Source of the DNA: Rotaria sordida
Lineage: Eukaryota > Rotifera > Eurotatoria > Philodinida > Philodinidae
Length of the DNA stretch: 64,000 bases
Direction: 5' to 3'
Assembly: GCA_905250125.1 (NCBI GenBank)
Contig: CAJNOL010000200.1
Location: forward strand, 62,001 to 126,000
Below the pieces are notes generated by a model, which had not been told where the DNA came from, did no database searches, and worked only from the letters and a program-made list of their open reading frames with translations. Position numbers and translations under genes: made by a program. Every line of letters begins with the position of its first letter. The first letter of the stretch is position 1. This document shows, piece after piece, positions 1-11,545 of this stretch.

Positions 1-3000
1 GACGTATTGTATTTTAACCTTTCACCTTCTGTTGGTCACTGGAGTGACCATTTGTAGAACGGTTGTAAAAAATAAAGGAAACATAGGATTTGAAACCAAT
101 AAGAACATTTTTTGTAGTGAACTTCATGGACTATCAGTCGGTAAAAAGAATATTTTTTTCATCGCACCGCCTTTAAAATATTCGATCTACAAAATCGATA
201 ATTTTGAAAAAATGAAAAAATCCAAATTTTTTGAAACGAAATGTTCTCTACCTGCATTCAATAGAAATCTTTCGAAATTTCTTTGTGATATAAATCGGTG
301 AAGAAGCTCGTTAGTGAGTTAGATATGTTTCAAAAGTTTCACGATAACTCGGCGGATTGCATATAATAAGATATACAATTGATCATGGAAATATTATTGA
401 GCAACTAAAAAGCAATCAAGAACAAAGTTAACATATGCATTATAACCTTCAACTCATGAAAAGTTGAAATTATATTTATTATGAATGATATATCTTCAAA
501 GGTTATAAAATGGCTCAAAACAAAATAGATGTTTATTTAAAAAGATATGTCTAAAACGCATGCATGTATTCTTTTAACATTAATTTTCATCGGTTCACTT
601 CTTTTCTTTTTCTATTACTACAATAACATGGGATTGATGTTGCTTGTGCTCACTTAATAATGTGGTCAAAGAAAAAAAAAATCAACGCTTATTATGTCAT
701 TCAATCCCCTTTCTCCACTACACGGTCATGGAATATTATATTTATAAAATGATTTAATTAGTCGTTCTTCTGGAACCACCGTGAAGAATAGAGGGATAAT
801 CTATTATTTGCAAAGTAGTTATGATCAGTATTTCCAATATAAACTATTTCAAGAAAAAGCGAAATGTCCAAGATACTAACGATTTTGAAAAAGTACTGGA
901 TTTTGCATTTTACTGCAAAAAATAAAGTACCGTGATAATAGTCTGCAAAGTAGAAAAAGCATTTTGCTTATTTGTTGCGGAATTATTGAAAAGTTGCTCG
1001 TCGTCTTTGTGTTTATATTCTAATTTCAGATGAAGTTAAGAAATATGTTTGTCTTTTATTCTTATAAAATTTATTATTAAAATTTTTCTTTTTCTTGTTT
1101 TAGATTTTCTATCTTATTTCTTATCAATACTTTCTTCATTAGTTCTTTTCGGACGTATTAAATTAGAAATTTCAATTGAATCAAATTTATGAACTTGCGA
1201 CGAATGTATTAACATGCACGAACAAGAGCAATAATTATTATTATCATCATTTTAATCTTTTTTTTCTTATTTCTAGTATTCATACAATAGTAAAAATTAA
1301 TTCAGAGAAATATTTCTTAAATCTACTCAGATGAATATAAGTACATTTTTGTCATTATATGTCTGTTATTTTTCTATATAGTTTTTTGTACAAAATCATA
1401 TTTTTCATAACAAGATACGAATAGAACTAATTTTGACTTTATTTTGGCATAGATGAAGCAGGTGTTTTACCGCTTCATTAAAAACCGTATTGTCATCAAA
1501 GTGTTCACCATGTAGAAAGAGTATTCCTCTCATAGAGAATTGTTCATTTGATAGAAAATTGATAAAAAATGGAAGAAGGAAATTTTTAACTTAATAAGCA
1601 ATAAATCACAACCACTAGTCCGACGCACATGACCAATTAGCGTATTAATAGAACATAGTAACTATAAAAAAGATTATTTTTTGCAAAAATGCTCATAATC
1701 GTTATCATGTAGTACTGTACATCTCCTAAAAATATGTTTACATCAATCCTTGAAGATATTTGATGTTATCATGTAAAATATTTCTTTTTTCGTTGTAAAT
1801 AATCTTAATATTTATTTTCTGAATTTATTTTCTTTCTAATTTTGTGTGATACGAACACTCTCTCTATATCATGAACACTTTGATAACTATATAGTTTCTA
1901 ATGAGACAGTGGAACATCTGCTTAAACAATACCGTTATTTTTTTCCAATAAAGTGAAAAACTCAGTACTTTTTCAAAATCTTGAGTAATTTTCTTTTGCT
2001 TGAAGTACTTAATAATGGGAACACTACTTCTATGTGTGTGAGTTTATAACAATCTTTGTTTTTTGTTTAATCATTAATCAATACAACAATAGAAATAACA
2101 ATATCGTTGATTAGCGAAAAGATAAGATTTATTTACATGCGAAAGTAAAGACGAAATCAATCTGTAATTGACCGTTATAGAAGATGCATGTTTTATTGGG
2201 TCTCTTTCCATTAAACAAAGTAATGTCGAAATATTGACAAATGATTATTAATTACATAAATATGAATTCATTGAAAAAAGTCTTCTCTTCGAGGAAATAT
2301 GAGACTAATAGAGAAATGTTTTTGCCATTTTACTTTCTCATATGACTTAAAGACATATTACTACTTTAGACACGAGAGTTTGCCATTTAACTCGAGCAAT
2401 AGCATTAAAAATGATCGAATAGGATGTTCACATGTGTTCAGTAGGTGTGCGGATCTCATCAATGAAAGACCACAGAGAAGAAAACAAAACCAAAACTGAA
2501 GAGAACCATATGAAGTTTGAAGTGAAAGTTTCAATTTGTCATGCAGCTAGAGCATCTGAAAATATAATCCACTATCAGAGTCGGTTTTTCTTACTCAGAC
2601 GATGCGCATTTTTCAGTCGGTCAAATCTATTTTGTCAACGGCGAATAATTTCTGGTCAATTCTGAAATGGAATTGATTCTCAATATTAATTTCTATTATT
2701 ATCTCAATCATCACAGATCTTTGTCGGATTTGATGGCATTGTGATTAATTTTGATTTCCATCGATTAACTCTGTTATATCGATCGAAACTGACATGAATA
2801 TTGAAAAAAGAGACGATCGAAGATGAATAAGTGATTATTTAAATAAATAGTAATATTAATGACTATCCAAGGTATTGAAGTGTGTCCGATCGACTAAAAC
2901 AATAATTCATTTTTCTGTTTTATATTTGAAGAAGTGCACAAACATTCAAAATCAAGACTGATCATATTGAAGTGTCTTTTTTTATCATCTATGAATTGAA

Positions 3001-3200
3001 TATCTCAAAATCGTCTCTCTTTTCATAAAAATATTATGTGATAATACATTTCGTTGGCTCTCAAGATAAACCATTTCGTTTTGTTTTCATTTAAATCTGG
3101 CAAACAAAATGTGGTTTGTCAATCAGATATGTTTACAATAAACATGATTGATTATCGATTTTCATTCCGAAAATGAATATTCCAATTATTGATCGTATTC
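1..3200. other. AT-rich stretch without a recognisable gene
   Basis: Both strands were read. The open frames here are short, AT-driven and lack family signatures or splice-linked partners. Long T and A runs are frequent. No RNA gene or clear repeat was seen. Confidence 0.6.
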
Positions 3201-3214
3201 GCTGATTGATCGGC

Positions 3215-3600
3215 TCAGAATTTAAAGCGTAGATGTGTAGGTTTGAGAGTCTGCTCCTCAATCAAATCCACTAGTCTCTGAGTTGTGTGCTGATCTATAA
3301 TATTTGGGTCGACTTCCAGAATTTTGAACTTATTGAGAATGATATTGTAACTTTTGTCTATTTCTATCAACTCTTCACTGTTCAAAAAATCCTTTCGAAC
3401 TCTTTCATGGATAACACAGATGCCGACAAGGATCCGATCGAACAGATCACATGAAGTCTTTCTGACAGGATGATTCAGTACATTGATCGTGGAAAACAAG
3501 AAAAGATATACATCTTTTGCATAAATTTCATTGATCTGATCAGCGATGCTTGGCTTCGTGGTATGGACAGGACGAACGCTTTTTTTCTTCTTGTCAGTTC
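3215..3600 (-). CDS. Probable 3' exon of an unrecognised gene
   Basis: On the minus strand a frame stays open for about 125 codons after an in-frame TGA and ends at a stop at 3215. It has no ATG near its 5' end, so it is best read as a terminal exon. The translation is rich in I, L, E and K, looks alpha-helical, and contains the stretch ILVGICVIHERVRKDFL. It matches no family I recognise. No convincing upstream exon was found before the ubiquitin-like gene that starts at 4987, so this may equally be a decayed fragment. Function unknown. Confidence 0.3.
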
Positions 3601-4276
3601 AATAATGGAGAGATTGATTTTTGATGACAAAGCGATTTCGTTCGAAATCTAATTTGATTTTCAGTCTTCCGATTCTCTCTTCTTCTTCTTTCTGAAGAAA
3701 AAATTGATGATCAACATGAAAATAAATTGAGATTCTCGAGTCAAAACGGATCTTTTCGTTTCGAGAAATCGAATTTCAGAAAACGAATTTTACTTAATGA
3801 AACATAATAAGAATTTCATTTTCTCATCTGGTCAACATCAATCAAAGCTATGGACCACCAATAAAGCTAAGAAATAGATCAATTTCAATACGTTTCAGTA
3901 CATGTTTGATTCTGTAACGAATGTTTACTGTCTCTCAGATGCTACTTTTTGAGATCGATGAAAACTCAAGAGATTCCGAACAAAAACGAGAATGATTCGA
4001 TCAAACGGTTTTTTTTCAATAGATCGATCTCATCAAGAATTCTGAATGGTCATATCATAAATCGATAGAAATATGTGAACTGATTTTGTTTTCAAAAATA
4101 ACAACTAGAAAGCGATGATTTTTCATGTGAATAATTGAGATTTATAAGAGAAGCGTTGAACAATGATGTTGTATTTTTTCGAAAAAATAGCGACTTGTTT
4201 AGTTTAAATCGAATAAAACCTCATTTAATATTCATACATGCAGTGGTATACATTCTATAAATCGAAAAGTACATGA

Positions 4277-4987
4277 TCATTGAATAGGTTTCTTTTTGAC
4301 AGCTTCAACTACAAGTTGCCTCCAGACCACCATGCCACTCTTAAGTTGGTCAAAATAATGATATGCATCATCCACTTGATGCCAGTCGCTCGAACAGTTT
4401 TGTGGTGGCTTCTTATCATTACCTTCGTCCTGCTTTTTTCCATAGAACCTCCACCAACAATTATTAAAACCACAATTCGTCGGTTGAACATAAGTTTTGC
4501 ATAGAGGACACACAGTTTTGGTATCACTAGGATCGAGCAGAATGTCGAATTTCGTGTAACCCATTGGCATAATAACAGTGCGATCATAAGCTTCGCATTG
4601 AGGATTAGTACATTGACCTTCGAGACATAAACCACACCTTGTTATTCGCCAGCGTGGCGCATCTTTAGACCAATTACATCGTATTAAACCTGCACTATTG
4701 CTAACATCGACAAATCTCAGTCCGAAAACACCGAAGTTTCGACCTTGGATATTGAGATCAGATAATCCAAGTTGAGAACCTTCTTCCACACCATAAGACG
4801 ATAGCATTTCCTCATCTTCATCGAGTATATCTATATCAAAAGTCAACGACATGTTTTGTATATTTTTCACACGATCACCGGCCTTTTCATAAAGAAGTTT
4901 TTTGAGTTGTTTAATAGTGGTAGAGGGCTCAACATCAAATCGATAAGTCTGTCCTTCCCCAGTAGTGTTTTTAATGGTTATCTTCAT
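4277..4987 (-). CDS. Ubiquitin-like domain protein with C-terminal Cys-rich zinc-binding-type domain
   Basis: A single-exon gene of 236 aa starting at an ATG. Residues 1-75 form a ubiquitin-like beta-grasp pattern (MKITIKNTTGEG, then TTIKQLKKLLYEKAGD), but there is no C-terminal diglycine, so it is a built-in UBL rather than a conjugated modifier. Residues about 115-185 hold paired cysteines (CGLCLEGQC, NPQCEAYD, CPLCKTYVQPTNC, NNCWWRFYGKK) that probably bind zinc in a treble-clef or RING-like arrangement. The C-terminus is W-rich. From memory, proteins with this layout occur in bdelloids, some fungi and protists without a known function; a role linked to ubiquitin is inference. The minus strand has a TATAG 8 nt before the ATG, a possible splice acceptor. 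Confidence 0.75.
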   Translation of the reverse strand: MKITIKNTTGEGQTYRFDVEPSTTIKQLKKLLYEKAGDRVKNIQNMSLTFDIDILDEDEEMLSSYGVEEGSQLGLSDLNIQGRNFGVFGLRFVDVSNSAGLIRCNWSKDAPRWRITRCGLCLEGQCTNPQCEAYDRTVIMPMGYTKFDILLDPSDTKTVCPLCKTYVQPTNCGFNNCWWRFYGKKQDEGNDKKPPQNCSSDWHQVDDAYHYFDQLKSGMVVWRQLVVEAVKKKPIQ

Positions 4988-4999
4988 GTTGACACTATA

Positions 5000-7640
5000 A
5001 ATAAGTTAGTCAAATCATTAATTTCTAAAGTCCAGTAATTTCTTTTTTTATATCACACACACATTTTAGTAACTACCTAAGTATTGATTCTGTCAAAATC
5101 TCGAAAACTCTTTTAAAAAATAATCACTCACATTCGAGTCAAATGAAATTTACCTCTTTGAATCAATATAGTATTAATGACTCTCACGTCGCTCGGGCGA
5201 TAATGATGAGGCAAATAGCAATCTGAAATTTAGAATGATATAACACAAAAATGATAAAAGACGTTGGCATCTATATCTGATTTCTTTTACTTTGTTTCAT
5301 AGTAGCTTTTGTTAAACTCAAATTACCTCTCAACTTTCGAGTTTTCAACTAAAATCGTCCCCTATATACTGTAACCTCCACATTTTGACCCATCTACATA
5401 CACTTCAATGCTCGACATCTTTTCAAACAGAATGAAGAACATTAACTGAAAAAAAACTTTAGAGATGTGGATATAGTCAAAGAAGCTCTAAATTACGTGG
5501 GACTGAATTTTTTATACGAGTCGCCAAAAAAAAAGAATGGGATTTGTGTCGATTGCTACTCAATCGTTCGTACAAACAGTTGGAATTCTCCAGAAACTCG
5601 ATGACCAATAACTTTTCATACTTATGAGGAGACAAACCTTGTTTTACTTGTAGTGACTCAACACACCTGACTAACGGCATAGAATGTTTTATGTTTGTTG
5701 TGAAAGAATTCTTTTCCGTTTTTTTTCTTCTTCCAACTTTTACTCTTAGTCTACATTGGCCGATTACGAGACGAATAGTTTTCTGTCATAAATAACTGGA
5801 AATAAACAATGAAAACTGAAACAAAGAACACGATAAGCATCATAGTGAAGAGAAATGATTGTGCAATAAAACACTTGGAAAAGTAAAATCAGCGTCAAAG
5901 TCGAAGCAGAACATTAATAGATTTAGTCTCTTTCTGATAAAATTTTCTAAATGATCGTTATTTTCACCATAAAAAAAAACTTCCGCTACCACATTTCTTG
6001 AGAGAATACCTTTAAAAAAGGACACTACTCAGCATGATTTCTTCTGTTTTTTTCGAGTCTCTAGACATAGCGAACAGTTTTATTTCTTTATTAGTGACGA
6101 AAAAACCATATTGGTGATGAACTACTCTTAAACTGAAACGACACTGGTTCAAAACTTCGATGTATACCGTGCTCTTATAAGCGAATAATGCTGTTAACCA
6201 TGTTTCGTCTTCAGCAATGAATCATTGAACATATTCTTCTATTAGAGTGCTTGTTTTTGGTACACAACAACACAAAAACTGTGGTTCGATTTGACATTAG
6301 TTCTATTCTTGATGTTGCACTACACATTATTGCTGCTCTATCTGAACCGTCAAGATTGTTTATGAGAGATATAAATGTTTTATTGAGATCCAGAACACTT
6401 TTATCGATGCCAATCTCATTCTATGAACTATTGGCTAGAACATGTTGTGATTTTATCGTAATGGCATAGTGCGTGTAGAAGAACGAATTTGAGAAGAAGT
6501 TCAACGAAGAGCGAATCTTTTCCATGTAGAACATTCCAGAATTGAACTTCAAGGAAATGTCAATTATGAGATTTTACAAATAATTTTTACTCTTTCTCGT
6601 ATTCGACTCACACATCTATTCATTACTGATCATCTCATGAAGAAAACCAATGTCGAAAAACGTACTGATTTCGAAGAAATCGTAAAGAATCGAAGGATCT
6701 TTTTTGATAAGCAAGTAACACTGATTGAATTCTCCTGTCTGAATGTTTTGTCGAAGAAAAGAAGCACAGTTAAGTAACTGGTTGAGATGCACTCGGCATC
6801 GTCAAACATGCTCTCTCTCTCTCTCGCGTTGATAAGAACGTTTAAATTGTTTGCATCTATTGAAAGATTTTTTCACTTGACACGGTGTTTGTTCTCCATT
6901 ATTGTGCACAGTCAACATCGAAACATTTTTTTTTCATAATCGACTGCTTTGTTTATAATTCTTTGTTGTTGATGCACACTGGGTGATGAAATGATTTCTT
7001 TGCGAGTTTTGTTTTCATACGAAGGGAAGCACACAAAGATGATGGATTACAAAACGTCAAAGCATCATTTCTGATTCCAATCGTTTGAATACAATTCAAT
7101 GAGTTCATTAGAATATGTTTGATCAAGTATTTTCGGTGGCTATCATCTCAGTTTATATCAAAATAATTGATGGACCTCAATAAGATTAGATGAGTAAGAA
7201 ATTTTTTTTGGTTTCTCCTTAGACAATCAGTCGAACGCAGATTCGATTTGATTCGATTCTGGAATTTGGATCAGATCATCAGATGAAATATTGCTTTGGA
7301 CTATTGAACATGATCGAAATCAGTTCGAAATCAATCTTGCATTGAAATAACTGGGCAAACGCAGTTTGGTTGGGTCATTCGAGTTGTCAAAAAAATACTT
7401 TAAGATGAGAATCTCTTTTAGATATGCACAGCAGCCAGAATGTCATCATCGTGAAGTGATTGAAATAGTCACTGGAAAATAGAAATCGATGACTGTGTCG
7501 TCTGATTTCCCATAATTTTGAGTGATTTTTCCAGGCCATTAAGCAATCCTCTGAGTTCATAATGTTTCGAGCAGAAATTCGGTTTGATAGTAAATGTTTT
7601 GTTTTAGATACGTTGAATATCTTGTCTTGAATCATAGATC
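5000..7640. other. Intergenic region, no supported gene
   Basis: Only short frames without family signatures occur here. A short (CT)n microsatellite lies near 6812-6826. The plus-strand frame at 6251-6469 has no ATG or splice support and was not accepted. About 1.1 kb directly upstream of the ART-TPR gene is more even in base composition and may hold its 5' region. Confidence 0.5.
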
Positions 7641-9938
7641 ATGAGTAACAAAACTGTTTCTTTGCCGAATTCAATCACTACATCAACATCAGTGATGAAC
7701 AAGACGAAGAAGATAGATCGATCTGTAGATGTCGAGAATGTTTCTCGATGTGATCGTCATTCAATGAGAAAAGAGGATAATCATGAAAGTATTGTCTTTA
7801 TCCGTTTGGATACTGAAGGATCATCGTCGACCAATCTAATTGGTCCCCTTCGATCAATAAATGATTCTGTTCGATTTTATTCGAACTCTGCATCTTGTTT
7901 GGATGCCATACGATCTATTAAAGAGAAAGTTTTCTTCATCTGTTCGTTTTCTAACATCGAATTGTTGATGACAGTACAGAACATCGAAAATGTCGAAGCG
8001 ATATTTATTCTCGATCCCAATTCTCAAGATATCAAAAGTGATTTTCCAAAATTAATTGGTGTTTTTACTCAACAAGAAGAATTATTTCGATCATTGAAAG
8101 AGACACTCGATATTTTCGAACAAATTCAACTTGAAAGATTTTCATTTGAAAATGAGACTTTGTTTCTTTGGTATCAATTGTGGAAAGAAGAGGTTAGTTA
8201 TTTTCTTGCAGATTCTGAACATGAATTTTAACAAAACAAATTCTTTTATTTAGCTAACAAATCGAAAATCATCGTCAAACAAAACTGATTTCATTGAAAT
8301 GGCTCGACTGTGTTATCGAGATAATGGTCGAATAATGGAAATGATTGATGAATTTGAAAAGTCTTATCGATCATCCGAGATTGTTCATTGGTGTTTTCGT
8401 TCTCCATTTCCGAGTCATTTTCTTCATCACGCGATTCGTTCTCACAATTTGGAACACTTGAATATGTGTCGATTTATGTTTATCGATGCCAATCGTTTCT
8501 TTCAACAACAACCGAAACATAAATCCAGTGAACAATTTTATCGAGGAATGAAATTAACCAAAGAACTATTGGATCAATTCGAAAGTCATGTTGGTCAACT
8601 TGTGTGTACAAGTGGATTTTTTCCATGTACTAAGTCGAGAACAAATGCATTGTCATTGGCATCATCACCCGGTTATCGTTCTGATCTTTTATCTGTTCTA
8701 TTTAAAATCGATTGCGATTCGACAAGTATATACAGTCAAGTATCGAACAAAATGTTATCAAATGTGATTGTCTTCAATGTTTCAATTCCATTTCGAGTGA
8801 TCAATGTCCATCGAGGACAAATGTCCGTCATTAAGATGAAACCAGCAATCACAGATGGAAAACGAATTGTGCAAGATTATCTTGAACAACATCATGATCA
8901 ACCGATCCAGTCAATATTCGATCAACTTTCGGTGCCTCCGCGAGTTCAAACTCCTTCTCCACCACCACTGCTTCAAACAATCACATCAACAACCCCCATT
9001 TCTACCAGGTATCATAACGATATGACCTTGATTGGTTGTTGTTTGTGTCAAAGAGTAATTCATGTCGATCTCTTTTTCGAAGTTCACCTGTCAATAATGA
9101 TGAATTGGAAGCACAGAAGCATTTAGAACGAGGCGAAATCGATTTGGTCTTAGTTGCCTATCGACGTATTCATCCTGTTTCTGCTCGAATTCTAAACATC
9201 ATGGGACGACTGAGTGCTGAGAAGAAGAAAGATTACGATTATGCTTTGGAATGTCACACACAAGCATTGAAAATTCAAGAACAGGTCAGATGTTGAGTGA
9301 GAAATATCATAAGTCAAACTTGATTTCTTATCTACTCGCAGACAGGTGAAGATTTTTGTGACACATTGACTGATTTGGGTAATACTCATCATCGCCGTGG
9401 TCAATACGACTTAGCTTTGGACTATCATCGGCGTGCTCTTGTTCTTCGTGAAAGTGTACATCCAAGTGATGTAGCCGCTCAAGCAACTTGTTTACTTGCA
9501 ATTGGTAATGCTCATTGGGCTCGTCGAGATTTCGAACAAGCTATTGACGCGATACAACGTGCATTGACTTTGCAAGAGACTGTGCAGCCAGTCAACGAAG
9601 TCAATATCGGCTCTACTTTAGCGACGCTTGGCAGCATTTATCAAGATTCGGGAAAACATCGCCAAGCTCTCGACATGTGCACACAAGCATTAGCCATTTT
9701 CGAACGAAATCTCCCAGCCGATTCACATGTTATAGCTGAATTACTAGAAGACATGGGCGCCATTCAATTGGATCTACGAGCACTCGATGATGCTAAGCAA
9801 AGTTTTGAACGCGTTGTCAATATTTATGCGAAAATTCTTCCACAAAGACATCCCGATAGAGTACCAGCAGAAGTCGACCTTGAACGTGTTGTTCGGCTGA
9901 TCCAGAAGAAAAAAAACAAGTTGAAAAAGCAGACCTGA
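7641..9938 (+). CDS. ART-fold (arginine ADP-ribosyltransferase) protein with TPR repeats, catalytic EXE lost
   Basis: Four exons (7641-8192, 8254-9008, 9083-9284, 9342-9938) join to 701 aa. Residues 50-180 form an alpha/beta module (VFFICSFSNIE, EAIFILDPN, LIGVFTQQEELF) of the kind I associate with the region before ART in bdelloid proteins. Residues 185-380 are an ART domain with the FYRGMKL arginine (R281) and the TSGFF serine (S304). The beta strand that normally carries the catalytic E-x-E reads LSN (352-354) before VIVF, so both glutamates are absent. From about residue 435 come kinesin-light-chain-type TPRs (NIMGRLSAEKKKDYDYALEC, LTDLGNTHHRRGQYDLALDY). An active ART would transfer ADP-ribose from NAD+ to arginine; this copy is probably a binding or regulatory protein. 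Confidence 0.85.
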
Positions 9939-10580
9939 AAATAACTTCTTAAAATAACTTCTACTTTTCATCCGACACAGCAAATAAGGATTAAGAACAT
10001 TGCATCTTCGAAATGACTTGTATTGATTTGAAACTTTTTAAAAAAGACACTTCATCAAATGGCGGTAAAGAACCCGAATTTCTGTTGCTTGGAACACTCA
10101 TCTGTTTCTTTTTTCATCTGTATAAACGAATGAATGAGGAACCGACATATTTTTCGTTACTGCATTGTTTCACAAGAGTCAGAATCTAAAAGAAGTTTGC
10201 TAAAGAAGATTTCGAGAATACGAGAATCGAGTCTGATGTTCAAACTTCGACTCGGTTTTCATTGATTTTGAAACGAAATCTAATAAGCACTGATTTTGTC
10301 AACTGAACTTGAGGATTTGTATCCATGCAGAAAAAAATCCAATCAATAGTTACCGAAAATAATGATTAATGAACATATATAAAATCTTTGAGAACTTGTT
10401 CAATCTCAAGTGTTGACAATGATCTCAGATGTCTGTTTAGCCCATTCAAAAATTGATGACGTATCAAATATGTATTTCCTTGAACGTTCTTCATGAGATC
10501 AACTTGGAATTTATCAAATGTCGATTAATTTCAAAGAGATTTTCAATCAAATCTCAACGATCTTCAAATACGAGAAATGT
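9939..10580. other. Intergenic spacer
   Basis: No coding signal or RNA gene was seen between the ART-TPR stop codon and the first foldback element. Confidence 0.5.
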
Positions 10581-11058
10581 TCTTACAATGGAACCTTCTG
10601 TATTGTTAATCGAGTTAATCGACCATGTTCGGGTCCAATGAAATCTCTCACCACCAAACTAACAAATTTTAAATATTACGTCCCCATAGCGTACCTAGAG
10701 CAAGTTACTTAAATTTCAAGGTATGAGAAATTTAGGTATAAAAATGAATCAGTAAAGGCTTCCTCCACTATTGTAAGGGCAAAACATAGTGTTGATCGGA
10801 CAATATGAAAGAGAGCTTCTTCAAGCCCCTGATCGACTCGAACAACAGCATGTTTTGTCCTTACAATTGTGAAGAAAGCCTTTACCGATTCATTTTTATA
10901 CCTAAATTTTTCATACCTTGAAATTTAAGTAACTTGCGCTAGGTACGCTATGGGGACGTAATATTTTAAATTTGTTGGTTTGGCGGCGAGAGCTTTCATT
11001 TGATAGGAACATGGTCGATCAACTCGATTAACAATATAGACGGTTCCATTGTAAGAAG
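10581..11058. mobile_element. Foldback / MITE-like inverted repeat, arms about 207 bp
   Basis: The sequence from TTCTTACAATGG at 10580 to about 10787 returns as its reverse complement from about 10850 to 11058, leaving a loop of about 62 bp. The arms share long blocks such as the one containing AATTTAGGTATAAAAATGA and differ at scattered positions. No transposase frame fits inside. A clear target-site duplication was not found, so exact ends are approximate. The short frames across it are by-products of the repeat. Confidence 0.8.
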
Positions 11059-11148
11059 AAGCAAATGTCTGCTTACTTTCAAGTGAACTCAGTTGAAAAT
11101 TATCTATTGGTTATCTTTAAGAAAAGTCAGAACTCGAAGCTAGATGAA

Positions 11149-11234
11149 GGGTGTTGGCGTGAGTGTAAGTATGAGTTTAGACATGACAATCACATTCACA
11201 TTCCACACCTATACTCTACACCCATACCACACCC
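11149..11234. repeat. G/T-rich to C/A-rich imperfect inverted repeat (telomere-hexamer-like), copy 1
   Basis: A run of degenerate GTGTTGG/GAGTGTAAG units switches mid-way (ATGACAATCACATTC) to CACACCTATACTCTACACCC. About 65 bp are closely similar to the copy at 14951-15046. The C-strand units resemble CCCACA, the complement of the TGTGGG hexamer reported for bdelloid telomeres. Confidence 0.6.
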
Positions 11235-11545
11235 ATGAATGCAGTTCGGCGATATGTGTGAGGGCTGAAAGAAGACCGGTGATGCCCACATTCCATACAT
11301 CCACATACTCACACGTTTAAGTAAAAATAGAATAGAATTCGCTCATCTTTTCAGCATTAATAGAAACTAAGAGTTTTGTACATAAATGTAATAAAAATAA
11401 GATTTGATTTCTTGATGTCTTCACAAAAAACTTTTATGGACGAAAAAAAAAGTGTCAGTCCGCTTCGGTTGGAACGGCCAATCAGTATATTATAGAGATA
11501 ATTGATAAGCTCTATAGCAATGAGTCAATATACGATGAGTAATCA

